Below, in pieces: positions 36,008 to 45,600 of a stretch of 64,000 nucleotides of DNA. Position numbers and translations under genes: made by a program. The stretch comes from Aureimonas populi (lineage in GTDB: Bacteria; Pseudomonadota; Alphaproteobacteria; Rhizobiales; Rhizobiaceae): NCBI RefSeq assembly GCF_017815515.1, contig NZ_CP072611.1, positions 434,001 through 498,000 of the forward strand, in the 5' to 3' direction. Within the stretch, counting starts at the first letter, position 1, and every line of letters starts with the position of its first letter. Under the pieces are notes generated by a model. It ran no database searches and was not told where the DNA came from. It saw nothing but the letters and a program-made list of their open reading frames with translations.

Positions 36008-36964
36008 TCAAATGTCCAGAACCAGCCTGGCGCTGAGCGCGCGAGAGCAGCACACCGTCATCTCGGCGTTCTCCGCCTTCTCCTCCGGCGTGAGGAACAC
36101 GTCGCGATGGTCGGGCAGCCCCTCCAGAACCGTCGTGAGGCAGGTGCCGCACACGCCTTCCTCGCACTTCACCTCCACCGCGATCCCCACGCGCTCCAGC
36201 GCCTTGGCGATGGTCTCGTCCGGCCCGACGGTGACGGTCACGCCCGAGGCGCGGGCCTCCACCTCGAAACTGTCGCCGGACAGCTCCACATCCGCGCTGA
36301 AATATTCGCGATGAATGCGCTCCGAAGGGTAGCCCGCGCGCTCGGCCGCCTCGATCAGCCAGTCCATGAAACCCTGCGGGCCGCACACATAGAGATGCGC
36401 GCCCTCCCCCGGCGCCGGCAGCGCGGCGGGATCGTAGAGCGTGCCCTCGTCGTCATGGTGGAAGCGGACCCGGTCCCGGAAGGGCGCCGCGTCGATCTCC
36501 TCCAGGAAGGCCGTCACGGCGCGCGAGCGGGTGCAGTAGTGCAGCTCGAAATCGCGGCCCAGCGCGTGCAGCCGGTGGGCCATCGCCAGCATGGGCGTCA
36601 CGCCGACGCCGCCTGCCAGGAGGATGGATCGCGGCGCCGCCTCCGCCAGCGCGAAATGGTTGCGCGGAGCGCTCGCCTCGATCACCGCGCCGGGGCGCGC
36701 GAGCGCGTGGAGGGCGCGCGAGCCGCCCCGGCTGGCCGGGTCCTTCAGGATGCCGAGGCGATAGGCTCCGCGCTCGCGCGGGTCGCCGCACAGCGAGTAC
36801 TGGCGCCAGAGATCGACGCCCTCGCCCGTCACGCGGATGTCGAGATGGGCCCCCGCCTCGAAAGGCGGAAGCTCGCGCCCGTCCGACGCCGCGAGCGTCA
36901 GGCGCAGGATGCCGCCGCGATCCTCGGCCCGCTCGGCCACCCGCAGGGACAGGTTGTCCTCCAT
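36008..36964 (-). CDS. iacF: Ferredoxin-NAD(P)H oxidoreductase of the ring-hydroxylating system (IacF/VanB-like)
   Basis: This 318-residue reductase of the phthalate dioxygenase reductase family has an FMN domain (WRQYSLCG near residue 55), an NAD(P)H domain (GGVGVTPMLAMAHRL near 112) and a C-terminal plant-type 2Fe-2S ferredoxin (CEEGVCGTC followed later by CC). It passes electrons to the Rieske dioxygenase. The ATG at 36964 has a G-rich ribosome site; an ATG at 36982 overlaps the SDR stop by ATGA and is an equally possible start. Confidence 0.88.
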   Translation of the reverse strand: MEDNLSLRVAERAEDRGGILRLTLAASDGRELPPFEAGAHLDIRVTGEGVDLWRQYSLCGDPRERGAYRLGILKDPASRGGSRALHALARPGAVIEASAPRNHFALAEAAPRSILLAGGVGVTPMLAMAHRLHALGRDFELHYCTRSRAVTAFLEEIDAAPFRDRVRFHHDDEGTLYDPAALPAPGEGAHLYVCGPQGFMDWLIEAAERAGYPSERIHREYFSADVELSGDSFEVEARASGVTVTVGPDETIAKALERVGIAVEVKCEEGVCGTCLTTVLEGLPDHRDVFLTPEEKAENAEMTVCCSRALSARLVLDI

Positions 36965-36978
36965 AGCCTCGCCCCCCT

Positions 36979-37740
36979 TCATCGCATGTAGAGGCCGCCA
37001 TTGACGTCCCAGCAGGCGCCGTTGACGAAGGCGGCCGCCGGGGCGGCGAGGAAGGCGACGAGATCGGCCACGAGCCCCGCGTCCCCGAGGCGCCGCACCG
37101 GGATCTGCGCGATCAGCGCGTCCATCGCCTCGCCCTGCACCAGCGAGCGGACCATGGGCGTGTCCATGGGGCCGGGCGAGATGGCGTTGACCGTGACGCC
37201 GAAGGGGCCGAGGTCGCGCGCGAAGACCTTGGTCAGGGCCAGGATCGCCCCCTTGGACGCGGCGTAGTGCGCGCCCGTCGCCGTGCCGCCGTTCTGCCCG
37301 GCGAGCGAGGCGAGGTTGACGATGCGCCCGTAGCCGCGCTCCTTGAAATGGCGCCCGAAGATGCGGCAGCCCGAGAAGGTGCCGCCCGCATTGATCGCCA
37401 TCACCTCGTCGAACTCGGCCGTCTCGATCTCCAGCACGGGCCGCGCGCGCGTGACCGCCGCGTTGTTGACCAGAACCTCGACCGAGCCCCAGCGGGCGAC
37501 GGTCTTCTCCAGAACGGCCGTGAAATCCTCCGGCCGGGCGATGTCGAGCCGGGCGGTGACGGCGGTCTCGGAGGCAAGGTCCAGCTCCTCGGCGAGGGCA
37601 TCGCAGGCCGCCTCGTCCTTGTCGGAAAGGATCACCCGGAAACCGGCCCGGTGCAGGGCGCGGGCGATCTGCGCGCCCACCCCCGACGCGGCCCCCGTGA
37701 CCACCGCCGTCTGCGTCTCGATGGGCAGAGGCGCGGGCAT
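36979..37740 (-). CDS. iacE: Short-chain dehydrogenase/reductase (IacE-like)
   Basis: This 253-residue SDR has the cofactor motif VTGAASGVGAQIARAL near residues 14-29, the NNA motif in LVNNAAVT, and the active-site Ser (VNLASLAG) with YAASKGA. In the iac pathway IacE is reported to act on the oxidised indole-acetate intermediate. One-base overlap with the dioxygenase beta-subunit gene and near overlap with iacF show one operon. Confidence 0.87.
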   Translation of the reverse strand: MPAPLPIETQTAVVTGAASGVGAQIARALHRAGFRVILSDKDEAACDALAEELDLASETAVTARLDIARPEDFTAVLEKTVARWGSVEVLVNNAAVTRARPVLEIETAEFDEVMAINAGGTFSGCRIFGRHFKERGYGRIVNLASLAGQNGGTATGAHYAASKGAILALTKVFARDLGPFGVTVNAISPGPMDTPMVRSLVQGEAMDALIAQIPVRRLGDAGLVADLVAFLAAPAAAFVNGACWDVNGGLYMR

Positions 37741-38249
37741 CAGAAGAGATAGCTGATCGAGGTCAGCACTCCGTCGGCGTTGATCATGCGCACCACCTTG
37801 TCGCGGATCATGAGGGCGCCGTCCCGCCGCACCAGCCGATGCTCGACATTGGCCACGAAGACGCGCTGGCGATCGAACTTGTCCTCGGTGAGGTGCATGG
37901 CCGAGCGCACGGCGATAAGGCCCGGCCCCGCCTCCATCGTCACGAAGCGCGAGGCGAGGCGGATGGTGCGCGCGGCGGGCGTGGCCGAGATGGCGAAGCC
38001 GCCGCTGAGCCGCTCCACCCGCATCCGCCGCATCTGCGCGTCGTCATAGACGATGTTCAGGGTGTTCTCGAAGTCGGTCGCCTCGGGCTTCAGCGGAATG
38101 ACATAGCGCCCCTCCGGCGCCCAGAGCGCGAGCCATGCCTCGTAGTCCGCCCGGTCGAGGATGTCCGCCTCCCGCCAGATGAACTCCTCCGCCTCGCGCA
38201 GCGAGATGTCGCCCTCGATCGGCCGTTCCATCACCTCCGCGCCGGTCAT
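37740..38249 (-). CDS. iacD: Ring-hydroxylating dioxygenase beta subunit (IacD-like)
   Basis: This 169-residue protein is the small subunit of a Rieske non-haem iron oxygenase with an NTF2-like fold, and the family stretches EAEEFIWREADILDRADYEA and VRMINADGVLTSISYLF mark it. The ATG at 38249 overlaps the alpha-subunit stop; the longer frame to 38591 is a shadow of the alpha gene. It supports the alpha subunit structurally. Confidence 0.9.
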   Translation of the reverse strand: MTGAEVMERPIEGDISLREAEEFIWREADILDRADYEAWLALWAPEGRYVIPLKPEATDFENTLNIVYDDAQMRRMRVERLSGGFAISATPAARTIRLASRFVTMEAGPGLIAVRSAMHLTEDKFDRQRVFVANVEHRLVRRDGALMIRDKVVRMINADGVLTSISYLF

Positions 38250-39517
38250 TGCGCCATCATCCTTTCCCACATGGCATAGGCGGCGCGCATGCCGGTCTCG
38301 GCGCTCACATCGCCGCGCGGCAGGCCGTGCAGCCCCTGTTTCTCCAGCCCCTCCCCACGATTGACGAGGATGTCGAGGTCCGGCCCGCCGGCCGTGCCGC
38401 GCTGGACGCGCTCCCACACCTCGGCGTCGTCCGGGCTGCCGAAGCCCATCGGGCCCTGGAAGTGCTCGTGCAGGCGCAGGCGCATCTGGTTGGCCTCGGG
38501 CGGCCCGCCCTCCATGCCGAGCGCGATGTGCCGGATATGCGTCTCGGTGGCGCTCACCGGGCGCAGGATGCGGAAGAAGGACAGCGAGCACGCCGCGTTG
38601 GGGAAGAGGTTGAGGTTGAAGCCCACCCCGCCCACCGCCTTCACGATGCGCCGCACCTGCTCCTCGTCGTAGCGCTCCCGCAACTGGTCGGCGAGGGCGG
38701 AGAAGCGCGCGGGAATCTGCCAGCCCTCGTCGGCGTCGAGGTCGATCAGCTCGGGCATCATGACCATCACGGAATGGCCGTTGCCCAGGTCCTGCACGAA
38801 GCCGTCATCCTCGCCGAGGAAGGAGAACATCTCCTCCGTCTGCGCGTCGAGCGACTGGAGGAAGGGCTTGTGGACGACCGGGAAGTGATAGGCGTCGGTG
38901 GTGTTCTCGAGCTGGATCTTCCAGTTGCCGGGGAAGGAGAACCGGTGCTCCCCCGCCGCCTTCACCGGAAAGCCGCCGCCCTGCTTCATGAACAGGTCGA
39001 TCCACACGCGGGCATGGCCGAGGAAATCCTCCAGCGGCTCGACCGCCTCGTTGAAGGAGGCGAAGATCATCCCGGCATAGGTGGCGACCTTCAGCCGGCG
39101 AAGGCCGAACTGCGACTTGTCGAAGCCCTCGCCGTAGCCCTCCGAATAGGGCACGCCGCGCAGCGAGCCGTCCAGCGCGTAGCCCCAGCCATGATAGGGG
39201 CACTGGAAGGAGCTGGTGCGGCCGCTGTCGTGCTCGCACACCGTGGCGGCGCGGTGCCGGCAGCGATTGACGAGGACGTGCAGCTCGCCCTTGCGATCGC
39301 GCGAGACGATCACCGGCTGCGTGCCGACCCAGGACCGCTTGAACGAGCCCTTCTCCGGCACCTCGGAGGTGTGGGCCACCCAAACCCAGGTCCGGCCGAA
39401 GATCTTCTCCATCTCGGTCTCGAAGAGGTCCGGGTCCGAGTAGATGGTGGTGCGCACGCGGTCTCCCCGGGAAAGGGCGGCGTAGTCGCGGTTCGGTTCG
39501 CTCGATACGGCAGACAT
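38246..39517 (-). CDS. iacC: Rieske aromatic ring-hydroxylating dioxygenase alpha subunit (IacC-like)
   Basis: This 423-residue catalytic subunit inserts dioxygen into an aromatic ring. The Rieske 2Fe-2S ligands are Cys86, His88, Cys106 and His109 (CRHR and CPYHG). The mononuclear iron site shows Asp208, His211 and His216 in ENTTDAYHFPVVH. Size and arrangement match anthranilate-type and IacC oxygenases. It is coupled to the beta subunit and follows the IacA-like gene by 45 bases. Confidence 0.92.
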   Translation of the reverse strand: MSAVSSEPNRDYAALSRGDRVRTTIYSDPDLFETEMEKIFGRTWVWVAHTSEVPEKGSFKRSWVGTQPVIVSRDRKGELHVLVNRCRHRAATVCEHDSGRTSSFQCPYHGWGYALDGSLRGVPYSEGYGEGFDKSQFGLRRLKVATYAGMIFASFNEAVEPLEDFLGHARVWIDLFMKQGGGFPVKAAGEHRFSFPGNWKIQLENTTDAYHFPVVHKPFLQSLDAQTEEMFSFLGEDDGFVQDLGNGHSVMVMMPELIDLDADEGWQIPARFSALADQLRERYDEEQVRRIVKAVGGVGFNLNLFPNAACSLSFFRILRPVSATETHIRHIALGMEGGPPEANQMRLRLHEHFQGPMGFGSPDDAEVWERVQRGTAGGPDLDILVNRGEGLEKQGLHGLPRGDVSAETGMRAAYAMWERMMAQ

Positions 39518-39562
39518 GGGTTCGCTTGGCTCCGGCAGGGGTGGAAGGGGACGCGGGAACGA

Positions 39563-40714
39563 TCAGGGATATCCGGGGGGCGTCTTCTCGCCGGCCAGGC
39601 CCGCGCCGGCCGAGGTGAAGGTGCCGAGCCCGAGAAAGGCGTGCTGCGCGACGGCGGCCGCGTCCAGCATGCAGCGCACCAGCGGATGCCCGCGCGCGAT
39701 GGCCGAGGCCCCGCCCAGGCGGAAGGCGGCGCGCGCCACCTCGGCGCTCTCGCTGGCGGCCTGCGTGGCGCAAAGCCGCAGCCGCACCCGCAGCGCCTGC
39801 CCCACCTCGTCGCCGGCCAGCACGCTCTCCCACGCCTCCCCCACCGTGTCGTAGAAGAAGGCGCGGGCGCCGCGCAGCCGCGCCTCGGCCCGGCCGATCT
39901 CGGCCTGGACATAGGCGCGCGCGCCGAGCGAGGGAGCGCCGGTGATCGAGGCGGCCCCGAGGGCCTCGCCATGGATGTGGTCCAGCGCCTCGCGCGCCGC
40001 GCCGAGCCCGACCACGGCCAGCACCTGCGCGGCGAGCGCCATGGAAGGGTAGCGGAAGATGGGCTCCTCCCTCTGCGAGGGCGCGCCGCGCACGAAGCTC
40101 CACGCCTCGTCCACCTCCACCCCGTCGGCCACGATGTCGTGGCTGCCGGTGGCCGCGAGGCCGACCGTGTCCCAGGTGTGCTTGATGGAGACGGCCGCGC
40201 GCGGCATCACCACCATGCGCGGCAGGCCGCCGCTGCCCGCCTCGTCCACCTTGATGCCCGCGCCGATCAGCGAGGCGCCCATGCAGCCGGAGCAGTAGGG
40301 CCAGCGCCCTCGCACGCGGAAGCCGGCGGGCGTGCGCTCGGCGGGCTGCGGGGGAAAGATCGCGCCCGCGAAGACCGTGTCGGGGTCGGCCCGGTAGATG
40401 TGCTCGAACGTCTCGCGCGGCAGCGCCGCCAGATAGGTGGAGGAGACGCCGAAGCTCGCCACCCAGCCCGTGGAGGCATCGGCCGCCGAGATCGCCTCGA
40501 TCAGTTCCATGAAGGCGGCCGGCGAAAGCGCGTCTCCCCCCAGCTCGCGCGGCACGAAGGCCCGGTAGACGCCGATGCGCTGGAGCTTGCCCACCATGTC
40601 GAGCGGCACATAGGTCAGCTTCTCGAAATCCTCGCGCCGGGCGCGGATCTCGTCCAGAAGCGCGGGCAAGTCGATCGGCGCCGGCGCCGGGCGGGCGAAG
40701 GGCGTGATGCTCAT
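39563..40714 (-). CDS. iacA: Acyl-CoA-dehydrogenase-fold flavin monooxygenase (IacA-like)
   Basis: This 383-residue protein belongs to the acyl-CoA dehydrogenase fold group that includes flavin-dependent oxygenases such as HpaB/HsaA and IacA. The segments GVYRAFVPRELGGDALSP near residues 48-65 and ADASTGWVASFGVSSTYLA near 82-100 are typical, as is DTVGLAATGSHDIV. IacA performs the first hydroxylation of indole-3-acetate using FADH2 from IacG. The start overlaps the amidase gene by four bases; the longer frame to 41344 is a shadow. Confidence 0.87.
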   Translation of the reverse strand: MSITPFARPAPAPIDLPALLDEIRARREDFEKLTYVPLDMVGKLQRIGVYRAFVPRELGGDALSPAAFMELIEAISAADASTGWVASFGVSSTYLAALPRETFEHIYRADPDTVFAGAIFPPQPAERTPAGFRVRGRWPYCSGCMGASLIGAGIKVDEAGSGGLPRMVVMPRAAVSIKHTWDTVGLAATGSHDIVADGVEVDEAWSFVRGAPSQREEPIFRYPSMALAAQVLAVVGLGAAREALDHIHGEALGAASITGAPSLGARAYVQAEIGRAEARLRGARAFFYDTVGEAWESVLAGDEVGQALRVRLRLCATQAASESAEVARAAFRLGGASAIARGHPLVRCMLDAAAVAQHAFLGLGTFTSAGAGLAGEKTPPGYP

Positions 40715-41874
40715 CGGTCCTGTCCTGGGAGATTGGCGGGCTCGCCCGCGATGCGGCGCGCGAGCCATTCGGCCACCGCGCAGAGCCTCTCGTCCTCGCC
40801 GTGGCGGCCCACGAGCTGGAGGCCGGCCGGCAGCCCCTCGGCGGTGCGCAGGGGCACCGTGAGCGCGGGGTGGCCGGACAGGTTGAAGGGCCGCAGGAGA
40901 GCCGTGAGGGGGATCAGGGCGCGCATGTCGCGCGCCTCCTCCAGCGTGGGCGGCACCACCGGCATGGTGGGCAGCACCAGCGCGTCGGCGCTCTCCAGCG
41001 CACGGTCCACCTCGGCCCGGAACGCCCGCCGCACCGCCTCGGCCCGCTCCAGCGCCCCCGGGGAGAAGGACTTCACCGCTTGCAGGATGCGCGCGCGCAC
41101 CGTCTCGTCCATCGGCGCGCCCGAGGCCGCGAGCGCGCCATAGGCGCGGCCCGCTTCCGCATCGATCACCACGAGGCCCGCCTCGTAGGCGGGGCGCATG
41201 CACGGAAGCAGGCCGGGGCGCGTGGCCACGCCGGCCAGCGCCCCCGCGAAGGCCGCCGCGACATCGCCGGCCGCCTCGGCCTCGATCCGCACGAGCTGGA
41301 ACGGTCCGGCGGCGTCGGCGCGCCGGAAGGTGGGGTCGAGGCACTCCATCGCGCGGGCCAGCATCCCCGCGCTGGCGGCGAGCGGGCCGATGCAGTCGAG
41401 CGAGCTTTCTGCAGGCAGGGTGCCTGTCCGGTCGATCCGCCCGAAGGTGGGCTTCAGGCCGAAGACGCCGCAGCAGCAGGCGGGCATGCGCACAGATCCG
41501 CCGGTGTCGGTGCCCACGGTGAAGTCGCAGGTGCCGGCGGCGACGAGCGCCGCCGAGCCGGAGGAGGAGCCGCCGGGAATGCGCGCGGGCCAGTTCGGAT
41601 TGACGGGCGTGCCGAGAAACGCGTTCACGCCCGTCACGCCGAAGGCCAGCTCATGCATGTTGGCGGTGCCGAGGATGGCGCAGCCGGCGGCGAGGAGGGC
41701 CTCCACCACGCGCGCATGAGCGGCCTGCGGCGGGCTGTCCTGCAAGGCGGGCGAGCCGCAGCGGGTCGGCAGGCCCGCGACCGCGATGCACTCCTTGACC
41801 GCCACGCGCAGCGAGCCGCTTCCCAGCGCGAGCGGGCGGGACAGGGCAACGGCGTGGGAGGGGATATCCAGCAT
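40711..41874 (-). CDS. iacH: Amidase signature family enzyme (IacH-like)
   Basis: This 387-residue amidase signature protein has the catalytic triad Lys27 (VAVKECIAVAG), cis-Ser in GGSSSGSAAL near residue 103 and nucleophile Ser127 in GTDTGGSVRM. In known iac clusters IacH is of this family and is thought to act on an oxidised indole-acetate intermediate. It is the first gene of the operon, and a perfect 18-base-arm palindrome lies just before its start. A slightly short C-terminus compared with full amidases is visible. Confidence 0.87.
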   Translation of the reverse strand: MLDIPSHAVALSRPLALGSGSLRVAVKECIAVAGLPTRCGSPALQDSPPQAAHARVVEALLAAGCAILGTANMHELAFGVTGVNAFLGTPVNPNWPARIPGGSSSGSAALVAAGTCDFTVGTDTGGSVRMPACCCGVFGLKPTFGRIDRTGTLPAESSLDCIGPLAASAGMLARAMECLDPTFRRADAAGPFQLVRIEAEAAGDVAAAFAGALAGVATRPGLLPCMRPAYEAGLVVIDAEAGRAYGALAASGAPMDETVRARILQAVKSFSPGALERAEAVRRAFRAEVDRALESADALVLPTMPVVPPTLEEARDMRALIPLTALLRPFNLSGHPALTVPLRTAEGLPAGLQLVGRHGEDERLCAVAEWLARRIAGEPANLPGQDR

Positions 41875-41890
41875 ACGGCGCGATCCGGGG

Positions 41891-41928
41891 CACGATCCAA
41901 TACGGTAAAATTACCGTATTGGATCGTG
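41891..41928. promoter_or_regulatory. Operator copy 1, perfect 38-base palindrome upstream of the iac operon
   Basis: Two 18-base arms (CACGATCCAATACGGTAA and its exact reverse complement) with a 2-base spacer lie 16 bases before the amidase start. The core TACGGTAAAATTACCGTATT recurs at 29752-29771 (18 of 20) and 21736-21755 (16 of 20). A dimeric regulator such as the MarR protein encoded at 41991-42575 would cover it. Binding here would directly block the iac promoter. Confidence 0.85.
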
Positions 41929-41990
41929 CTGGTCAATCGCCGTGCCTGCATAAGTTTAGAGCATCGAGAGGCCGGCGGGAGACAGGCGGC

Positions 41991-42575
41991 TCAAACCAGC
42001 CGGTCGAAGACCCGCTTCAGGAGCCCGTTGATCTGGGCGATCTCCGAGGGCTCGAAATCGGCGAAGCTGCGCTCGAAGACGATCCGGGCGGCATCGGCCG
42101 CGCGAAGCGCCATCTGCGCGCCCTGGGGCGTGAGCGTGACTTCCGTCACCCGCCCGTCGGAGCGGCTGGAGCGCGTTTCCACCAGCCCCTCGGCCACCAT
42201 GCGCTGCACGATCTTGGTCGTCGTGTTGAGCTTCAGGATACAGTATTCGGAGATTTCGGAGACGCCGAGCGTGCCGTGCTCGCGCAGCGAGGAGAGGACG
42301 CGCCAGCGCGAGATGTCCAGCCCGTCCTGCTTGAGCAGTTCCTCCATGCGCAGCAGGTAGCGGGCGTTGACGCGGGCGATCCAGTAATAGGGCCAGACGG
42401 CCTTGGAGGAGAAGCGTGCGGCCTCCTCCGGCGAGGGGTCTCCGACGCCCTCCACGCCGCCGCCGGCCGGGCGCCCGAGGTCCTGCGCGTCCTGCCCCGG
42501 CGATGCCAGGCGCCGCTGTCTCGATGAGGATGCCACGTCGACGCGCTCCGGATAAGGGAGGGGCGGATGTGCCAC
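41991..42575 (-). CDS. iacR: MarR family transcriptional regulator (IacR-like)
   Basis: This 194-residue winged-helix regulator has LGVSEISEYCILKLNTTTKI near residues 104-123 and the wing SSRSDGRVTEVTLTPQGAQM. The first 50 residues are poorly conserved looking, so an inner start is possible. It lies directly upstream of, and on the same strand as, the iac-like catabolic genes, as IacR does in known clusters. It is the prime candidate for binding the palindrome at 41891-41928, and the fusion regulator at 20011-21636 is the alternative. Confidence 0.83.
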   Translation of the reverse strand: MAHPPLPYPERVDVASSSRQRRLASPGQDAQDLGRPAGGGVEGVGDPSPEEAARFSSKAVWPYYWIARVNARYLLRMEELLKQDGLDISRWRVLSSLREHGTLGVSEISEYCILKLNTTTKIVQRMVAEGLVETRSSRSDGRVTEVTLTPQGAQMALRAADAARIVFERSFADFEPSEIAQINGLLKRVFDRLV

Positions 42576-42636
42576 GCGCCCCAGGCAGGGTCAACTCCCG
42601 CGCGAGGCGGCATCGGCCGGAGTGCCGGCGGCCGCC

Positions 42637-45600
42637 TCAGCCGGCCGGCACCGCCCGGCCCGCGGCTCTGGCCGCGCCACGCTCGCGCCGACGCCCGTCC
42701 CACGCCAGAAGGGTCGGGGTGAGGAGCATGGTGACGATGGTGGAGAAGACGAGCCCTCCCACGATGGCGGTGGAGAGTTGCACCCAGTACTGGCCCGAAG
42801 GCGCGCCGAAGAAGGCGTCCCGCGCCATGAAGTCGACGGTCAGGCCGATCACCATGGGGAAGAGCCCCGCCACGGTCGTGACGGCGGTCAGCAGCACCGG
42901 GCGGAAGCGCTCCGTGCCCGAGCGCCTGGCCGCCTCGTCGGGCGACAGCCCGTTGGCGCGGTGCTCGTTATAGGCGTCGATCAACACGATGTTGTTGTTG
43001 ATGACGATGCCCGCCGCAGCGATGATGCCGATGCCGCTCATGACGATGGCGAAGGGCTCCTGGCGCAGCACCAGCGCGAAGAGCACGCCGCCGATGGAGA
43101 AGAGGATGGCCGACAGCACCAGGAAGCTCTGGAAGAAGCTGTCGAACTGCGTGAGGAAGACGATGAACATGAGGAAGATCGCGACCACGAAGGCCACCAG
43201 GAGGAAGGTGCCGGCCTCCTCCTGATCCGCCAGCTCGCCGCCGAAGGTCACGTCCACCCCGTCGCCGAAATCGGCCTGAGCGATGGCCTGCTGCAGAATG
43301 GCGAGCTCGGCGGCCACCGTGGTGCCCTCGGCCACGTCGGCGGTGACGGTCTGGACGTTGCGCGAATCCACCCGGTTGATCACCGAGGTCGCCGGCCCCG
43401 CCTCGATGCGCACGAAGTTGGAGATGGGCACCATCTGCCCCTGCGCCGAGATCCTGAGATTGGCGAGCTGGGAGAAGTTTCGGTCCTCGACGGGGTAGCG
43501 GAGCGTGATGTCCACCTCCTCGTCGGCGAAGGAGGGCAGGAAGTTGCCGAGGACGACGCCGTCGGTCAGGAGCTGCACCGCCGCGCCGACCGAGGCCATG
43601 TCCACCCCGTAGCGCGCCGCCTGCTCGCGATCCACCAGGATACGCCCTTCCGGGTTCGGCTGGGGCACGTCGCTGGTCACGTCGACGAAGGTGCCCTGCC
43701 CGGCCATCAGCGCCTGGAGCTGCGCGGCGGCGGCCGGCAGCAGGCTGCGGTCCTGCGCCGAGATCTCGACCTCCACCGGCCGCCCGCTGCCCGGCCCGCC
43801 CTGCTGCTGCTCGATCTGCACGCCCACGCCCGGCACCGTGCCGGCGGCGGCGCGAAGCTCCTCCACGATGAGGGAGGCCTGCGGGCGGATGCGCCAGTCG
43901 AGGAAATCCACCTGCAACGTGCCGATGACGTCCGGCGGCAGGCTGGAGCGCAGGCGCGCCTCCACCGAGCCGATGGTGCGCGAATAGACGCGCTCCACCC
44001 CGGCCGTCCCGATGATCTCGTTCTCCACGAGGCGCACCAGCCGGTCGGCCTCCGCGACGGACAGGTTGCCGTCGGCGCTGACCTGGATCTGCGCGCGCTC
44101 CGGCTCGGTGGACGGGAAGAACTCGACGCCCCGATTGTAGCTGAGCGCGAAGAACAGCGAGCCGAGAAGGGCCAGCACGCTCAGGCCGAGCGCCAGCCCC
44201 GGCCGGGCGATGGTGGCGTCGAGCAGCCTGTCGTAGAAGGCCGGGCGCCTGCCGCCCTCGACCGGCGCGGCCGGCGTGCCCCCGCCCACGACCGAGCCCA
44301 TCACGGGCACGAAGACGAGCGCCATGGTCAGCGAGATGATCAGCGTGACGATCACCGTCGCGGGCAGGTAGATCATGAACTGCCCCGCGATGCCCGGCCA
44401 GAACAGGAGCGGGACGAAGACGAACACGGTGGTGGCCGTCGCCGAGAAGACCGGCCAGCACATGCGCTGGGCGGCGTTCAGGAACGCCTCGCGCCGCTCC
44501 ATCCCCTCGCTTCGATAGCGGTCCGCAAGCTCCACCACCACCATGGTGCCGTCGATGAGGAGGCCGACCACGAGGATGAGCCCGAACAGCACCACGATGT
44601 TGAGCGTGAAGCCGATCAGGTAGATCACCAGGATGCCGCCGAGGAACGAGCCGGGGATGGACAGGGCCACGAGCAGCGAGGGGCGGATGCCGAGGCCGAG
44701 CAGCGTGGTGAGCATGACGAGCAGAACGGCGGCGATGACGTTGTTCTCGAGGTCCCCGAGCAGCTCCTCGATGTCCTCCGCCTGGTTCTGGAGATAATCG
44801 ACGCGGATCGCCTCCGGCCAGTCGGCCCGCGATTCGTCCACTGCGTCCTGCACGGCGGCGATGGTCTGGATGATGTTGGCGCCCGTCGCGCGGCTGATGT
44901 CGAGGCCGATCGTGGCCTGCCCGTCGAGGCGCGCGAAGCTGGTGGCGTCCTCGAAGGTCTGGCGCACCTCAGCCACGTCCTGCACCCGGATCACCGTTCC
45001 CTCGTTCACCTGCACGGGGATGGAGAGCACGTCGGCGATGCCGGAGATGGTGCCCGGCACCGAAACGCCGATGCGCCCCGAACCGGTATCGAACGCACCC
45101 GCCGCGATGAGCTGGTTGTTGCTCTGGATGGCTTGGGAGATATCCTGGTGCGAGAGGTTGTAGGACTGCATGGCCAGCGGATTGACGATGATCTCCATCA
45201 GGTCCGCGCGCTCGCCCGTCAGTTCCACCTCCAGCACGCCCGAGATCCCCTCGAGCCTGTCGCGCAGCTCGCGGCCGATGCCGATGAGCTCGCGCTCCGG
45301 CACCGCGCCCGAAAGCGCCACCGTCAGGATCGGGAACTGCGACATGTCCACTTCGGTCACGACCGGCCGGTCGGCGCCGGGCGGCAGGTCCGGGATCGCC
45401 TGGTCCACCTCGTCCTTGATGTCCTGAAGCGCGGAGCGGTTGTCGGAGCCGGCTTCGAATTCCAGGATGATGGAGGCGAAGCCGTCGCTGGCCTGCGCGG
45501 TCATCTCGCGAAGGCCCGAGATCGACTGCAATCGCCGCTCCAGCGGCTGCACCATCAACCGCGCCGAATCCTCGGCCGAAACACCGGCATAGGTGACGGT

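Noticed and set aside
38249..41143. A 964-codon open frame on the + strand opposite the dioxygenase and monooxygenase genes
   Set aside because: Low-complexity composition with no motif; it crosses several well-supported minus-strand genes.
41891..41928. The perfect palindrome as a transcription terminator or transposon end
   Set aside because: It lies directly before a start codon, is AT-rich in the core with no T tail, and recurs with the same core in two other promoter gaps, which fits an operator.
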